Assembly: GCA_023386155.1 (NCBI GenBank)
Contig: JAEWKH010000155.1
Coordinates: 1 to 61,658 of the forward strand
DNA: 61,658 nucleotides
Reading direction: 5' to 3'
From: Pseudomonadota bacterium
Lineage (GTDB): Bacteria; Pseudomonadota; Alphaproteobacteria; Rhizobiales; Beijerinckiaceae
Of this stretch, positions 61,552 through 61,658 are shown piece by piece. The position numbers and the translations under genes are program-made. The notes under the pieces are model-generated. The model was given only the letters and a program-made list of their open reading frames with translations. It ran no database searches and was not told where the DNA came from. Position 1 is the first letter of the stretch. Each line of letters begins with the position of its first letter.

Positions 61552-61658
61552 TCATTGGTGCGCCCACTCGCGCAAGCCGATCGACATGATGGTCCAGGGC
61601 TGGTCGATCAGCTTGTTCCACGCCGCACAGCAGTGATCGAGAATGTCGGTGTAGGACG
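61552..61658 (-). CDS. IS630-family transposase, C-terminal end (cut by window)
   Basis: The minus strand encodes SYTDILDHCCAAWNKLIDQP then WTIMSIGLREWAHQ and stop (TGA at 61552-61554). This is the typical end of IS630-family DDE transposases (...AACEAWN.LI..P..I.SIG.REWAH). The gene continues outside the window, so intactness is unknown. It stops 4 bp after the convergent secreted-protein gene ends. Confidence 0.75.
   Translation of the reverse strand, partial: SYTDILDHCCAAWNKLIDQPWTIMSIGLREWAHQ

Overview
The window reads as a GC-rich alphaproteobacterial chromosome, most likely Hyphomicrobiales (Microvirga, Methylobacterium or Bosea-like). This rests on gene content (MocR regulator with a DUF983 protein, FixJ-type regulators, many ABC uptake systems, type-2 glycerate kinase, PQQ dehydrogenase) and on short palindromic intergenic repeats with 'ccacttttggg'-like stems. 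The genus is an inference; no marker gene fixes it.

Region 1 (1-27.5 kb) is ordinary, well-kept chromosome. It holds a DUF4142 fragment, an FAH-family hydrolase, a complete polar amino acid ABC importer with two tandem solute-binding proteins (1.3-5.8 kb), two small membrane proteins, an M15-like peptidase, a haloacetate dehalogenase-like hydrolase, pxpA and pncB, a PQQ sugar dehydrogenase with its cytochrome c, mrp-mobA-tusA, a soluble histidine kinase, glycerate 2-kinase, a HAD phosphatase, succinate-semialdehyde dehydrogenase, a branched-chain-type ABC importer (liv order K-G-F-H-M) and a GMC oxidoreductase.

Region 2 (27.5-38 kb) is regulatory and envelope-related: two paralogous LuxR-type regulators with degenerate receiver domains, a lytic transglycosylase, a DEDD exonuclease-like protein, a diguanylate cyclase, an IS3 transposase relic, a periplasmic purine nucleoside permease-family protein, and a MocR regulator divergent from a DUF983 gene with paired ATGTATG/CATACAT-type inverted repeats between them.

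Region 3 (38-57 kb) is an accessory redox region, almost all on the minus strand. A PAS histidine kinase stands next to a frameshifted response regulator. A tight operon encodes a Tat-exported alpha/beta hydrolase, a Tat-exported metallo-beta-lactamase-fold protein and a DsrE protein, with a FixJ-type regulator upstream. Then come several sets of NAD(P)H-dependent reductases (three medium-chain reductases, an SDR, a Gfo/Idh/MocA protein, a beta-hydroxyacid dehydrogenase), each near its own regulator (TetR, two LysR, AraC), plus SnoaL, tautomerase and DUF302 proteins. Together they suggest responses to electrophiles, quinones or oxidants, though no substrate can be read from the sequence.

Region 4 (57-61.7 kb) is a decaying border. 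It has a histidinol-phosphate aminotransferase gene with an amber codon and no catalytic lysine, a truncated and frameshifted 5-aminolevulinate synthase fused back-to-back with a truncated cydB that also carries an amber codon, receiver-domain scraps, and a 46-bp 3' fragment of an elongator tRNA-Met gene. That fragment looks like the displaced end left by an integrative element, which would extend to the right. Beyond it the DNA is AT-richer, with one secreted protein of unknown function and the end of an IS630-family transposase cut by the window edge.
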